The notes under the pieces: generated by a model | Seen by the model: only the letters and a program-made list of their open reading frames with translations | Told to the model about the DNA's origin: nothing | Databases searched by the model: none | Assembly: GCF_028532725.1 (NCBI RefSeq) | Contig: NZ_JAQKGU010000010.1 | Location: 62,001-126,000 of the forward strand | DNA: 64,000 bases | Direction of reading: 5' to 3' | Source of the DNA: Desulfovibrio sp. Fe33 | GTDB lineage: Bacteria; Desulfobacterota; Desulfovibrionia; Desulfovibrionales; Desulfovibrionaceae | Made by a program: the position numbers and the translations under genes | Shown here: in pieces, positions 50,912 through 59,910 of the stretch | Position numbering within the stretch: the first letter of the stretch is position 1 | Layout: every line of letters begins with the position of its first letter

Positions 50912-53900
50912 TCAGCTCCAGCGGATCAGCCTGGGGTCGCATTTGCTTGCGAGTCCGGGGTGCGCGGGGAGCACCCGGACGCCGTAGCGGACGGGGCCGG
51001 ATTCGATGGGGCTGAACTTGGCCCGGTAGAGCAGGGTGGTTCCCTCGGTGTGCTTCAATTCCATGGGGATGCAGGCCACGATGGTTTCCTCGTCCGGGGT
51101 GGCGGCCACGAATTCCACCAGGATTTCCTCGGTCAGGAGCTGGCCCCGGTCCACCTTGGCGGTCACCGTCAGTTCGTTGCCCAGCCTGAAGACGTCGCCG
51201 TTGATGCCCTCGACCTGGACTTCCCTGATGTTCACCGTGGCGAACCGGCCGGGGATGCGTATGCGCCATTCGCCCAGCCGTTGCGCGAGTTCATTGTTGT
51301 TCTTCCCTCGCGCGGCGGACAGCCTGATGGCGGGCAGGTACATGTCGTCGATGTAGTCCCGGACCATGCGGTGGGTGCCGTACTGCATGAAGGCGGTTCG
51401 AATGGCCGCCTTCATGCGGGCGAGCCAGGCGTGGGGCACGCCGTCGCCGCCCCGGTCGTAGAATTCGGGGACCACCTCGGATTGCAGGGTGGCGTATAGG
51501 TTGTCCGCGTCCACGATGTCCTGGTTGACCTGGCTTTCGTAGACAAGGCCGCTGCCCACGGCCCAGCCGTTGGTGCCGTCGAACGCCTCGTCCCACCAAC
51601 CGTCCAGGATGGAGCAGTTGGGTACGCCGTTGGCCGCGGCCTTCATGCCGCTGGTGCCGCTGGCCTCCATGAGCCGGGTGGGGTTGTTCAGCCAGACGTC
51701 CGCGCCAGACACGAGCAGCCGGGCCAGCCGGATGTCGTAGCTTTCCAGGAAGATGACCCGGCCCAGGAAGTCTTCCTGCTTGGCCAGGCGGCAGATGAGG
51801 TTGATGTAGCTCGCCCCCATGGTGTCCGCCGGGTGGGCCTTGCCCGCGAAGATGACGTTCACCGGCCGGTCCGCGCTGCACAGGATTTCCTTGATCCGTT
51901 GCAGGTTGTGGAAGAGCAGGGTGGGGCGTTTGTAGGCCGTGCACCGACGGGCGAAACACAGCGTCAGGTGGTCGGGATTCAGGGTGCTCAGGAAGGCGTG
52001 CAGCCGGTTGGGCGGCTCGCCCTCACGGGTCCATTGGGTGGAGATGGACCGCCGGACCTCATCGTAGAGGCGGTGCTTGAGGGTGACGTGGGTGTCCCAC
52101 AGCCGCCTGTCGTCCAGGTCGTCCAGACGGTCCCAGCCGTCCTTCTCCAAGAGGGCGTGGTGTACGGACAGGCGGCACGATTCCTCGATATCGTGCCGGA
52201 CGCGCTCGTCCAGCCAGGAAGGGATGTGTACGCCGTTGGTCACGTGTCCCACCGGGACTTCGCTCAGGATGAAGCCGCGCCACAGGTCCTGCCACATGCG
52301 CCTGGACACGTCGCCGTGCAGGCGGGAGACGCCGTTGCGTTTGCAGGAGAGTTGCAGGGCCAGCACGGTCATGTTCAGGTGGTCCGCTTCTTCGGCATAG
52401 ATGTGCCCGAGGTTCCACAGTCCCTCCCAGGGCACGCCCATTTCGTCGGCGTAACCGCGGAAGTAGTTTTCCACCAGGGACTTCTCGAACCGTTCGTTGC
52501 CCGCGGGGACCGGGGTGTGCATGGTGAACACGGTGTTGCCCCGGACGATCTCCTTGGCCGTGGCGAAGCTTACGCCGTCCAGCATCATGAGTTGGCGGAT
52601 GCGCTCGAAGAGCAGGAAAGCGGAATGGCCCTCGTTGAGATGGAAGACCGACGGGGTTACGTCCAGGGCGGTGAGCAGGCGGATTCCGCCCACTCCGAGA
52701 ACGATCTCCTGCTCGATGCGCCCCTTGGAGGTCGGGTCGTAGAGCTTGGAGGTGATGTCCCGGTCCGAGCGGGAGTTTTCGACAACGTCCGTGTCGAGCA
52801 GGTAGAGCCTGGCGCGGCCCACGTGGACCTCCCATATCTGGGCGAAGACCGTGCGGCCCGGCAGGCTCAGGGTTATCATGACCTTTTCCCCGTCCTTGTG
52901 CAGGGGGGTGATGGGCATGGTGGCGAAGTCGTTCTCATGGTATTCCACCACCTGGTCTCCGTTGCCGTTGATCCGCTGGTGGAAGAAGCCGTTCTTGTAG
53001 AGCAGGGAGATGCCGATGAAGGGCAGGTTCAGGTCGCTGGCCGACTTGATGTGGTCGCCGGAGAGCAGGCCGAGTCCGCCGGAGTAGACCGGAATGGATT
53101 CGTGCAGGCCGAACTCCATGGAAAAGTAGGCCACCGGATTTTTCCAGGTTATGCCCTGCACGTTGGCCGTTTTGCTTTCGGCCATGTAGGCGTCGAAGCG
53201 CTCCAGAACGGTCTTGAGCCGCGCCATGAATTCGGAATCGCCTGCCAGCTCGTTCAGCCGGTCGATGCGCATGGTGTTCAGGAAGAGGTCCGGGTTGTGG
53301 CCGCTGGCGCGCCATTTGTCCGCGTCCATCCACTCGAACAGTTCCTGGGAGTCCCGATGCCAGACCCACCAGAGATTTTCGGCAAGGTCGCGCAGCCTGG
53401 CAAGGGGCGCGGGCAGCTCCGTGATTACGGTGAAGGAGCGCAGCCTGGGCTGGGTGGTGTTCACGCCGGAGAAGCTGATCTCGGTCCCGGGCGCGGCGGC
53501 CATGCGCTGCACGCCCGCGATGCGCTCGGTGCGGATGTCCGCCGCGTGCTCATACGCCTCCAGGTACCGGGGGTAGAAGTGGGACCAGGTGGCCTCTTCG
53601 GCGATGCTCCGGGCTTCCGCGCTGCGGGAGGCCCGCTCCTCCGGGGTCCAGCGGGTGAAATCGGCCAGGAATCGGGCCAGGTTCTCACGCGTGGTCTCGT
53701 AGTCATCGTCCAGCCGGTTGAGGACGTGCACTCCGGGATGGCCCTGCGGATGTTTCTCCATAACCCATTGGCCGAACCCGGCCCGGTCCGAGGTCACCGT
53801 GGGCACGGCGAAGGCCGCGCTTTCCATGGGGGTGTAGCCCCACGGCTCGTAGAAGGAGGGGAAGACGGTCAGGTCCATGCCCGCCAGCGCGTCATAATAT

Positions 53901-55150
53901 TCGAGGTTGAGGACGCCGTCGTTGCCGTCCAGGTAGACCGGGATGAAGATGACGCAGCAACTGTTCTCCGGTTGGTTGTCGAGCTTTCGTTCGCGGCATT
54001 TGACGACCATGGGGTCGTGTTCGGCGTCGCCCAGGTGGTGGGTGCTGATGCCCGCGTATTTTTCGATGTCGTACCGTTCCTGCTTGAGACGCCGCCGGGC
54101 CTCGTCGCTGAATCCCGCGTACCCGCAGGAGACGAGCAGGAAGGCGACCACCGTGACGTCGTTGCCCGCCTTGGCGAGCTCTTCATCCAGGTCGCCCAGT
54201 CCGTCCAGGAGCAGGTCGATGCCCTTGTTGTGAAATTCATACCGTCCGCTGGTTGCCACCAGCAGGGTCTTTGCCGGGTCGAGGTCGCGTTCGAGGAAGT
54301 TGGCGGCCAGGTCGATGAGCCGTTTTCTCGACGCCGTTCGCGTCTGGGCGACGGTCCGGGGCTCGGCGAATCCTTCGAGATTGAAGCCGTTGACCGTGAC
54401 CACGGCGGGATTGGTGCCGAGCAGGTTGGAGGCTTCCTTGCGGGTGATGTTGGAGACCGTGGTGAAGCAGTCCGCCTCGCGGGCCGAGACCGATTCCATG
54501 GAGTGCTTGGCCGTGACCCCGAACGCCTTGGCTTCCTGGGAGGGTTCGATCTCCTCAAGCCGCTTGTAGATGTCCACACCTGATCCGGACATGGCCCGGC
54601 CGAGCATGGTGGCGTGGGTGGTCAGGACCGTGACCACCGAGGGCGCGTGCTTCTTCAGGTGGAGCACGCCCGCTCCGGTCATCCACTCGTGGAAGTGGGC
54701 GTACACGTCGGCTCCTTCCTCCACGTCCTCGCTGATCTCGCGAATGGCCATGGCCGCGGCCGTGGAGAAGAGGACCGGCTCGATGTAGTCCCAACCGCCC
54801 GCCATGGAATCCACGCCGTAGTCGTTCCAGAGCTGGAAGAGGAGCTTGTCGGGGGCCGGGAAGGCGTTGCGGAAGCCGATGAGCAGGACCAGGGGGGCGC
54901 CGGGGATGTCCCATCGGCCGGAAGCGGTCTCCACACCCCAGGCCTTGAGCCGTTCCAGGGCCGGGCGGATTTCCTCCGGGGGGCCTTCCGGGACGAAGCC
55001 GGGGTTGCGGTCGAGCAGCGGCCCCACGGCCACGTAGCGGTCGTCGAAGGCCGCCATGGCCTGCACGGCCTTGCTGCTGATGACGGTGTGGATGCCGCCG
55101 ACCTTGTTGCACACTTCCCAGGAAACTTCGAATAGCCAGCTTGTCTCCAT
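50912..55150 (-). CDS. Glycogen synthase-like / alpha-glucan phosphorylase fusion
   Basis: Single protein of 1412 residues. The N-terminal half (about 1-560) is a GT3-type glycogen synthase, with the family start FEVSWEVCNKVGGIHTVIS and FPSFYEPWGYTPME. After a linker comes DUF3417 (about 590-700, LAENLWWVWHRDS) and an alpha-glucan phosphorylase (GT35, about 700-1310) with the pyridoxal-phosphate lysine in SGTSGMKAAANG. It ends in a beta-rich region of about 90 residues. Synthesis and breakdown in one chain implies tight regulation. ATG follows AGGAG. Last gene of the operon, 10 bp after the GH57 gene. Confidence 0.9.
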   Translation of the reverse strand: METSWLFEVSWEVCNKVGGIHTVISSKAVQAMAAFDDRYVAVGPLLDRNPGFVPEGPPEEIRPALERLKAWGVETASGRWDIPGAPLVLLIGFRNAFPAPDKLLFQLWNDYGVDSMAGGWDYIEPVLFSTAAAMAIREISEDVEEGADVYAHFHEWMTGAGVLHLKKHAPSVVTVLTTHATMLGRAMSGSGVDIYKRLEEIEPSQEAKAFGVTAKHSMESVSAREADCFTTVSNITRKEASNLLGTNPAVVTVNGFNLEGFAEPRTVAQTRTASRKRLIDLAANFLERDLDPAKTLLVATSGRYEFHNKGIDLLLDGLGDLDEELAKAGNDVTVVAFLLVSCGYAGFSDEARRRLKQERYDIEKYAGISTHHLGDAEHDPMVVKCRERKLDNQPENSCCVIFIPVYLDGNDGVLNLEYYDALAGMDLTVFPSFYEPWGYTPMESAAFAVPTVTSDRAGFGQWVMEKHPQGHPGVHVLNRLDDDYETTRENLARFLADFTRWTPEERASRSAEARSIAEEATWSHFYPRYLEAYEHAADIRTERIAGVQRMAAAPGTEISFSGVNTTQPRLRSFTVITELPAPLARLRDLAENLWWVWHRDSQELFEWMDADKWRASGHNPDLFLNTMRIDRLNELAGDSEFMARLKTVLERFDAYMAESKTANVQGITWKNPVAYFSMEFGLHESIPVYSGGLGLLSGDHIKSASDLNLPFIGISLLYKNGFFHQRINGNGDQVVEYHENDFATMPITPLHKDGEKVMITLSLPGRTVFAQIWEVHVGRARLYLLDTDVVENSRSDRDITSKLYDPTSKGRIEQEIVLGVGGIRLLTALDVTPSVFHLNEGHSAFLLFERIRQLMMLDGVSFATAKEIVRGNTVFTMHTPVPAGNERFEKSLVENYFRGYADEMGVPWEGLWNLGHIYAEEADHLNMTVLALQLSCKRNGVSRLHGDVSRRMWQDLWRGFILSEVPVGHVTNGVHIPSWLDERVRHDIEESCRLSVHHALLEKDGWDRLDDLDDRRLWDTHVTLKHRLYDEVRRSISTQWTREGEPPNRLHAFLSTLNPDHLTLCFARRCTAYKRPTLLFHNLQRIKEILCSADRPVNVIFAGKAHPADTMGASYINLICRLAKQEDFLGRVIFLESYDIRLARLLVSGADVWLNNPTRLMEASGTSGMKAAANGVPNCSILDGWWDEAFDGTNGWAVGSGLVYESQVNQDIVDADNLYATLQSEVVPEFYDRGGDGVPHAWLARMKAAIRTAFMQYGTHRMVRDYIDDMYLPAIRLSAARGKNNNELAQRLGEWRIRIPGRFATVNIREVQVEGINGDVFRLGNELTVTAKVDRGQLLTEEILVEFVAATPDEETIVACIPMELKHTEGTTLLYRAKFSPIESGPVRYGVRVLPAHPGLASKCDPRLIRWS

Positions 55151-55160
55151 GGCTGATCTC

Positions 55161-56363
55161 CTACCCCTGTTTTCCGTTCCCGCCGTCCAGCCGGAGGGCG
55201 AGATCGTTGAGGACGTTCATGTAGGTGATGAACGCCTGATGCGGGGTGTCGTACGGGTTGAAGTACTTGTGCACGTCGCCGTCGGAAAACCACTTGGTGC
55301 ACATGTAATAGAAATGGTCGCTGGTCAGGAGCTCGCGCCAGGTGGCGATGATGTCCGCATCGCCCGAGGCCATGACCCTGCTCTCCAGGGAGTAGGCCAT
55401 TTCGGCGGCCTGGTCCTGCATGGGGTTGCCCAGCCATGCGGTCACATCGCGCTCCAGGTCGGCCCAGGAGGTGAAGTAGGGCACGTCGAGCTGGGCCATG
55501 GGGTCCAGGTGGGCGGCGGCCTCGCCGGGCGTTTCGAAGACGAAGTCGCCGTGGGCCAGGACCGCTCCCGGCAGGCTCCTGAAGAACTCGAAGATGCCGG
55601 TGTCCGCCCACTGGTGCTCTCCGATGGTCTCGTAGTCCATGAACAGGTTGATGATCTCGCCGCTGCCTGCCGAGCCGTGGACCCATCCTGCGAATTTCTC
55701 GGTGGTCACGGGCCACTCGGTCCATCCCCGGTCCGAAAAACGGAAGGCCACGTCGTCCGAAAGCCGGTAGTTCTTGAGCAGTGCCTTGAGCTTGGAGCAG
55801 CCGGCGGGCTGGTAGACGAAGTTGGGCGAGCGCCAGCCCAGCACCTGGTCCGCGCCCTCGGCCAGGATGGCCTTGTAGCCCATCTTCTCGATCTCCTGGG
55901 CCAGGTCGTTGTTGTAGATCAGCTCGGTGTTGCGGAAGGTCACGGGCTTGGAGCCGAAGAACTCCTCCAGTATGCGGCCGTGCATCTTCACCTGTCGGCG
56001 GAACTCCTCCTTCGAGAACAGGAAGGCCAGGGAGTGGTAGTGGGTCTCGCCGATGAACTCCACGCAGCCGGTGTCGGCCAGGGTCCGGAAGGAATCCAGG
56101 ACCTCGGGGCAGAACTCCTGGAACTGCTCCATGGCCACGCCGGTGATGGCGTAGGAGATGCGGAATTTACCCTTGAACTCCTCGATGAGGTCGAGCATCA
56201 GCCGGTTGGCGGGCAGGTAGCACTTCTGGGCCACCTTGCGCATGATGTCCCGGTTGGCGGCTTCGTCGCGATAGTGGTGGCTGCGCCCCAGGCTGAAGAA
56301 CGAATAGTCCTTGTCCAGGCGCATGGGCTGGTGGACCTGGAAGTAGAAGCACACGGAAGTCAT
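55161..56363 (-). CDS. GH57-family alpha-amylase / 4-alpha-glucanotransferase
   Basis: Cytoplasmic alpha-glucan enzyme, 400 residues. GH57 motifs in order: FQVHQPMRL near 6-14, GETHYHSLAF, the nucleophile block RNTELIYNND and the acid block DYETIGEHQWADTG. The start at 56363 overlaps the stop of the upstream glycosyltransferase (ATGA). GH57 members are amylases, branching enzymes or glucanotransferases; which of these it is cannot be told, but a branching function would fill a gap in this operon. Confidence 0.88.
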   Translation of the reverse strand: MTSVCFYFQVHQPMRLDKDYSFFSLGRSHHYRDEAANRDIMRKVAQKCYLPANRLMLDLIEEFKGKFRISYAITGVAMEQFQEFCPEVLDSFRTLADTGCVEFIGETHYHSLAFLFSKEEFRRQVKMHGRILEEFFGSKPVTFRNTELIYNNDLAQEIEKMGYKAILAEGADQVLGWRSPNFVYQPAGCSKLKALLKNYRLSDDVAFRFSDRGWTEWPVTTEKFAGWVHGSAGSGEIINLFMDYETIGEHQWADTGIFEFFRSLPGAVLAHGDFVFETPGEAAAHLDPMAQLDVPYFTSWADLERDVTAWLGNPMQDQAAEMAYSLESRVMASGDADIIATWRELLTSDHFYYMCTKWFSDGDVHKYFNPYDTPHQAFITYMNVLNDLALRLDGGNGKQG

Positions 56364-57646
56364 GACAGTCCTCCGGTCAGTTGCCGATATACGTCGAGGA
56401 CCTTTTCCGCGGCCTGGTCCCACTGGATGTTCTTGAGTGTTTCCCGCCCGCGTTCGACCAGCGTTCTGGCCCGTTCCTCGTTGGTGAGGATGTCCTCGAT
56501 CTCATGGGCCAGCCGGTCCACGTCCCAGAAGTCCACCTTGACCGCGTCCTTGAGGACCTCGGCCACGCCGGACTGCTTGGAGACGATGCACGGCACGTCG
56601 AAGACCGTGGCCTCCAGCGGGGTGATGCCGAAGGGTTCGGACACGCTCGGCATGACGTAGAGGTCGCTCATGGCGTAGATGCGCTCCACGTCGGTTCCGC
56701 GCACGAAGCCGGTGAAGTGGAACCTGTCGCCCAGCCGGAGTTCGGCCATGCGTTCGACCATGCGGGGGAACATGTCGCCGGTCCCGGCCATGGCGAAGCG
56801 GACGTCGCGGTGTTTTTCGAGCACCTTGGCCGCCGCCTCGACGAAGTAGTCCGGGCCTTTCTGAAAGGTGATGCGCCCCAGGAAAAGGACCAGCTTCTCC
56901 TTGAACGGCTTCTTGACGCGGAGTTGTCCCAGCCGCCGGTGTTTGGCCACGGCGTTATGGACCACGGAGATCTTGTCCGGGGAGATGCCGTATCGGTTGA
57001 CGATGGTTTCCATGGTGAGGTGGCTGACCGCGATAATCCGGTCGGCGGCTTCGAATCCGGCCCGCTCGATGTCGTAGACGGACTGGTTGACGTGCTCGCC
57101 GGAGCGGTCGAACTCCAGGGCGTGCGCGTGGACCACCAGGGGCTTGCCCGAGACCCGTTTGGCCTCGATGCCCGCCGGGGCGGTCAGCCAGTCGTGGGCG
57201 TGGATGACGTCGAACCGCTCGGTCAGGCCCAGGTGCGCGCCTATGAGGCTGTAGCGCACGATTTCGTCCATGAGGTTCGCGCCGTATCCGCCCGAGAAGT
57301 CGTTTTCAAGTTCCGCGAAGATGTCTTCGGTGGTGACCTGCTCGTTCTTTTCGAGCAGGAAGCGGTATTCCTTTTCCGTGAGGTAGGGGCGCAGTGGCGA
57401 GAGCACCTCCAGCACGGACATCCTTTCCTGCAACTCCCGGATTTCGGACACGCCGACCTTGGCGCGCAGCCGGTTGGCTCCGAGCAGGGTCAGGTGTTGC
57501 GCCTCCTCGTCGGAGTCCAGCCGGGGCAGGACGAACAGGATGTCGGTCCCGAGATTGGCCAGTCCCTTGGTCAGGCCCAGGCAGGCCGTTCCCAGGCCGC
57601 CCGAGATATACGGCGGGAATTCCCAGCCGAACATGAGTACGCGCAT
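56360..57646 (-). CDS. GT4-type glycosyltransferase, glycogen synthase-like
   Basis: Cytoplasmic glucosyltransferase of 428 residues. The N-terminal half begins MRVLMFGWEFPPYISGGLG with the sugar-nucleotide loop, has FDVIHAHDWLTAPAG, and the C-terminal half has LFLGRITFQKGPDYFVEAA and SEPFGITPLEATVF, the E-x7-E region. ATG at 57646 follows AAGGAG. It lies 2 bp after the debranching gene. Function inferred as alpha-glucan elongation from neighbours. Confidence 0.88.
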   Translation of the reverse strand: MRVLMFGWEFPPYISGGLGTACLGLTKGLANLGTDILFVLPRLDSDEEAQHLTLLGANRLRAKVGVSEIRELQERMSVLEVLSPLRPYLTEKEYRFLLEKNEQVTTEDIFAELENDFSGGYGANLMDEIVRYSLIGAHLGLTERFDVIHAHDWLTAPAGIEAKRVSGKPLVVHAHALEFDRSGEHVNQSVYDIERAGFEAADRIIAVSHLTMETIVNRYGISPDKISVVHNAVAKHRRLGQLRVKKPFKEKLVLFLGRITFQKGPDYFVEAAAKVLEKHRDVRFAMAGTGDMFPRMVERMAELRLGDRFHFTGFVRGTDVERIYAMSDLYVMPSVSEPFGITPLEATVFDVPCIVSKQSGVAEVLKDAVKVDFWDVDRLAHEIEDILTNEERARTLVERGRETLKNIQWDQAAEKVLDVYRQLTGGLS

Positions 57647-57648
57647 GG

Positions 57649-59607
57649 CTATTTCTCCTTGAGGAGCTTGTTCAGGCGGATGGCCTCGGCCATGGACCAT
57701 GCCTGGGCCACGGCGCCCTTGGGCGCGTGCGGCGGGTTGCCCGTGTACAGCTCCGGCACCGCGTTGATGCAGAGGTCGTCGGGGAATGCGCGCAGAATCG
57801 GCTTGAAGTATTTGAGCAGGAACGCTCCGGTTCCGGCGCGGTCCTCGGCCTGGCGCAGCAGGGCCTGGCCGAAATGCCCGGCCAGCCAGGGCCAGACCAT
57901 GCCCTGGTGGTAGGCCGAGTCGCGTGAGTCGGCGTCGCCCTTGTAGAAGGGCGAGTAGGCCGGATCGCGGGGCGATAGGGTACGCAGGCCGTAAGGGGTC
58001 AGCAGGTGGGCCTGGACCACGCCGATGACCGCGCGCATGAGGTGGTAGTCGAGCATGGTGTGCGGCAGGGACAGGGCGAATATCTGGTTGGGCCGGATGC
58101 GCCGGTCCCGGCCGTGCTCGTTGACCACGTCGCACAGGCAGTTGTCCCGGTCGTTCCAGAAGCGGGCCACGAAGTTCGCCTGGAGACGGTCGGCCGCCTC
58201 ACCGGCGCGCCCGGCCGTTTCGTTGTCCGGGCCGGTCGCCAGTTCCTGGAAAAAACGCAGCGCGTTGTACCACAGGGCGTTGATCTCCACCGCCGCGCCG
58301 TGGCGCGGCGTGACCGGCCGCCCGTAGGCCTGGGCGTCCATCCAGGTGAGCTGGGTGTGTTCGTTGCCCGCGTGGAGCAGCCCGTCACTGTCTAGCCCGC
58401 ACAGGGGCACGCGGCCGTCCAGGTGGGCGGTCACGATGGAGCGCAGGGCCGGGTATATCCGGTCCATGACGAAGTCCATGCTCCCCCGTGTTTTGAGATA
58501 CTCCTGGACGGCCCAGAAGAACCACAGGGAGGCGTCCACCGAGTTGTAGGCCAGGTGGTCGGAGTTCTGGTCCAGGTAGTTTGGCAGCAGCCCGTCGCGG
58601 CACAGCCCCGCATAGGCGGCCAGGACCTCTTCGCCGAACTTGCGGCGTCCGGCGTAAAAGGTCAGTCCCGGCAGGCTTATCATGGTGTCGCGGCCCCATT
58701 CGCCGAACCAGTGGTAACCGGCGATGACCGAGGCGAACCCGGAGGGGTTGCGGATCAGGAACATGCCGGAGAAATATTTGAGCCATCGGGTGGACCGGCT
58801 GCGGTCCTTGCAGGCCTCGAATTCGTCCTCGCGCCGGGCGATCTCCTTTTTGCGCAGCCGCTCCAGGTTGCCAAGCGGCTCCACGGACGCGGCGAAGATT
58901 ACGGGTTTGCCCTTTTCCAGGCGCGTTTCGAACATGCCGGGGCAGAACAGGTCCTCCTGATAGTCGAAACCGCGCGCCCGTTCCATGAGGTATTCGATGT
59001 TGTAGGTCCACTTGGGGCCGGGGAAGAACTCCGAGGCCCGGTTGGTGGCCATGTAGAGCGGGGGCATCCCTTCGTAGGGCTGAATCTTGCGGCCGTTGCG
59101 CTCGGGGTAGGACTTGGGCCGCAGGAACATGTTCTCCCTGGTCAGCTTGTGGATTTCCCGGTAGGCCAGCAGGGGGCGCAGGCGCAGGGCGGGTTTGACC
59201 TTGCCTTCAAGGAGTTCGTAGCAGACCAGCACGGTGTTTTGGCCGTGGATCATGAGGAAGGACTTGCGGATGAGGGCGTCGCCGATGCGATAGGTCGTGG
59301 AGGGATAGAGGCCCTGGTCGAAGGAGTCCACGAACTGATGCCCGGTGGGATGGTACACGCCGGGGAATTTGTTGGACGACAGGAGAAATTCCTTGTCGTT
59401 GGCCAGGACCGATGTCTCCAGTTTGGAGAGGAGGACGAACCTCCCTTTCGGCTCCTTGAGCGCCGCGATGAGTATTCCGTGGTACTTGCGGGTGTGGCAA
59501 TTGATGATGGTGCTGGACGCGTAGCCGCCCAGACCGTTCCCGTCTATCCATTCCTTTCTGGTCGCCGTTTCGGTGTTGACGCATTCTTCCCTGGAAATAT
59601 GCAGCAT
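57649..59607 (-). CDS. Glycogen debranching enzyme (amylo-alpha-1,6-glucosidase)
   Basis: Cytoplasmic enzyme of 652 residues of the GDE_C/GH133 type, first gene of the glycogen operon. The N-terminal domain (about 5-240) has EWIDGNGLGGYASST. The catalytic (alpha/alpha)6 domain has WFGEWGRDTMISLPGL near 320-335 and YLDQNSDHLAYNSVDASLW near 370-390, plus YHQGMVWPWL near the end. ATG at 59607 gives the expected N-terminus and has AGGTGG upstream. Confidence 0.9.
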   Translation of the reverse strand: MLHISREECVNTETATRKEWIDGNGLGGYASSTIINCHTRKYHGILIAALKEPKGRFVLLSKLETSVLANDKEFLLSSNKFPGVYHPTGHQFVDSFDQGLYPSTTYRIGDALIRKSFLMIHGQNTVLVCYELLEGKVKPALRLRPLLAYREIHKLTRENMFLRPKSYPERNGRKIQPYEGMPPLYMATNRASEFFPGPKWTYNIEYLMERARGFDYQEDLFCPGMFETRLEKGKPVIFAASVEPLGNLERLRKKEIARREDEFEACKDRSRSTRWLKYFSGMFLIRNPSGFASVIAGYHWFGEWGRDTMISLPGLTFYAGRRKFGEEVLAAYAGLCRDGLLPNYLDQNSDHLAYNSVDASLWFFWAVQEYLKTRGSMDFVMDRIYPALRSIVTAHLDGRVPLCGLDSDGLLHAGNEHTQLTWMDAQAYGRPVTPRHGAAVEINALWYNALRFFQELATGPDNETAGRAGEAADRLQANFVARFWNDRDNCLCDVVNEHGRDRRIRPNQIFALSLPHTMLDYHLMRAVIGVVQAHLLTPYGLRTLSPRDPAYSPFYKGDADSRDSAYHQGMVWPWLAGHFGQALLRQAEDRAGTGAFLLKYFKPILRAFPDDLCINAVPELYTGNPPHAPKGAVAQAWSMAEAIRLNKLLKEK

Positions 59608-59828
59608 GATGACCACCTGTTCATGAGGTTCGGAAGATGGGAGCTGCCCCGGAAGGGGTATTTCCGATTGTGATAGTTGATAGAAAAATACGGCTGGTTG
59701 CAAGCGAAAAAGTATTTTGTGGATTATTATTTTCAAAACGGTACGCGAAAGGATTGCGAAGCGTGACAACGGGCGCGCGGAATTGCCCGCGGGCGGTCTT
59801 TCGCGGTTCCCGGCAGGGTTCGGATAAA

Positions 59829-59854
59829 CGAAGACGCGGCCCTGAGGCCGCGTC
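59829..59854 (-). terminator. Rho-independent terminator of the second RND operon
   Basis: 9-bp perfect stem (59833-59841 and 59846-59854, 4-base loop) followed by a T-rich stretch on the minus strand, 57 bp past the stop at 59911. Confidence 0.75.
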
Positions 59855-59910
59855 CCGCGCCGTGGTTGCGGCGGTGCTTTTCGCCCCGGCGGATGGCCGG
59901 GGAAGACTCG

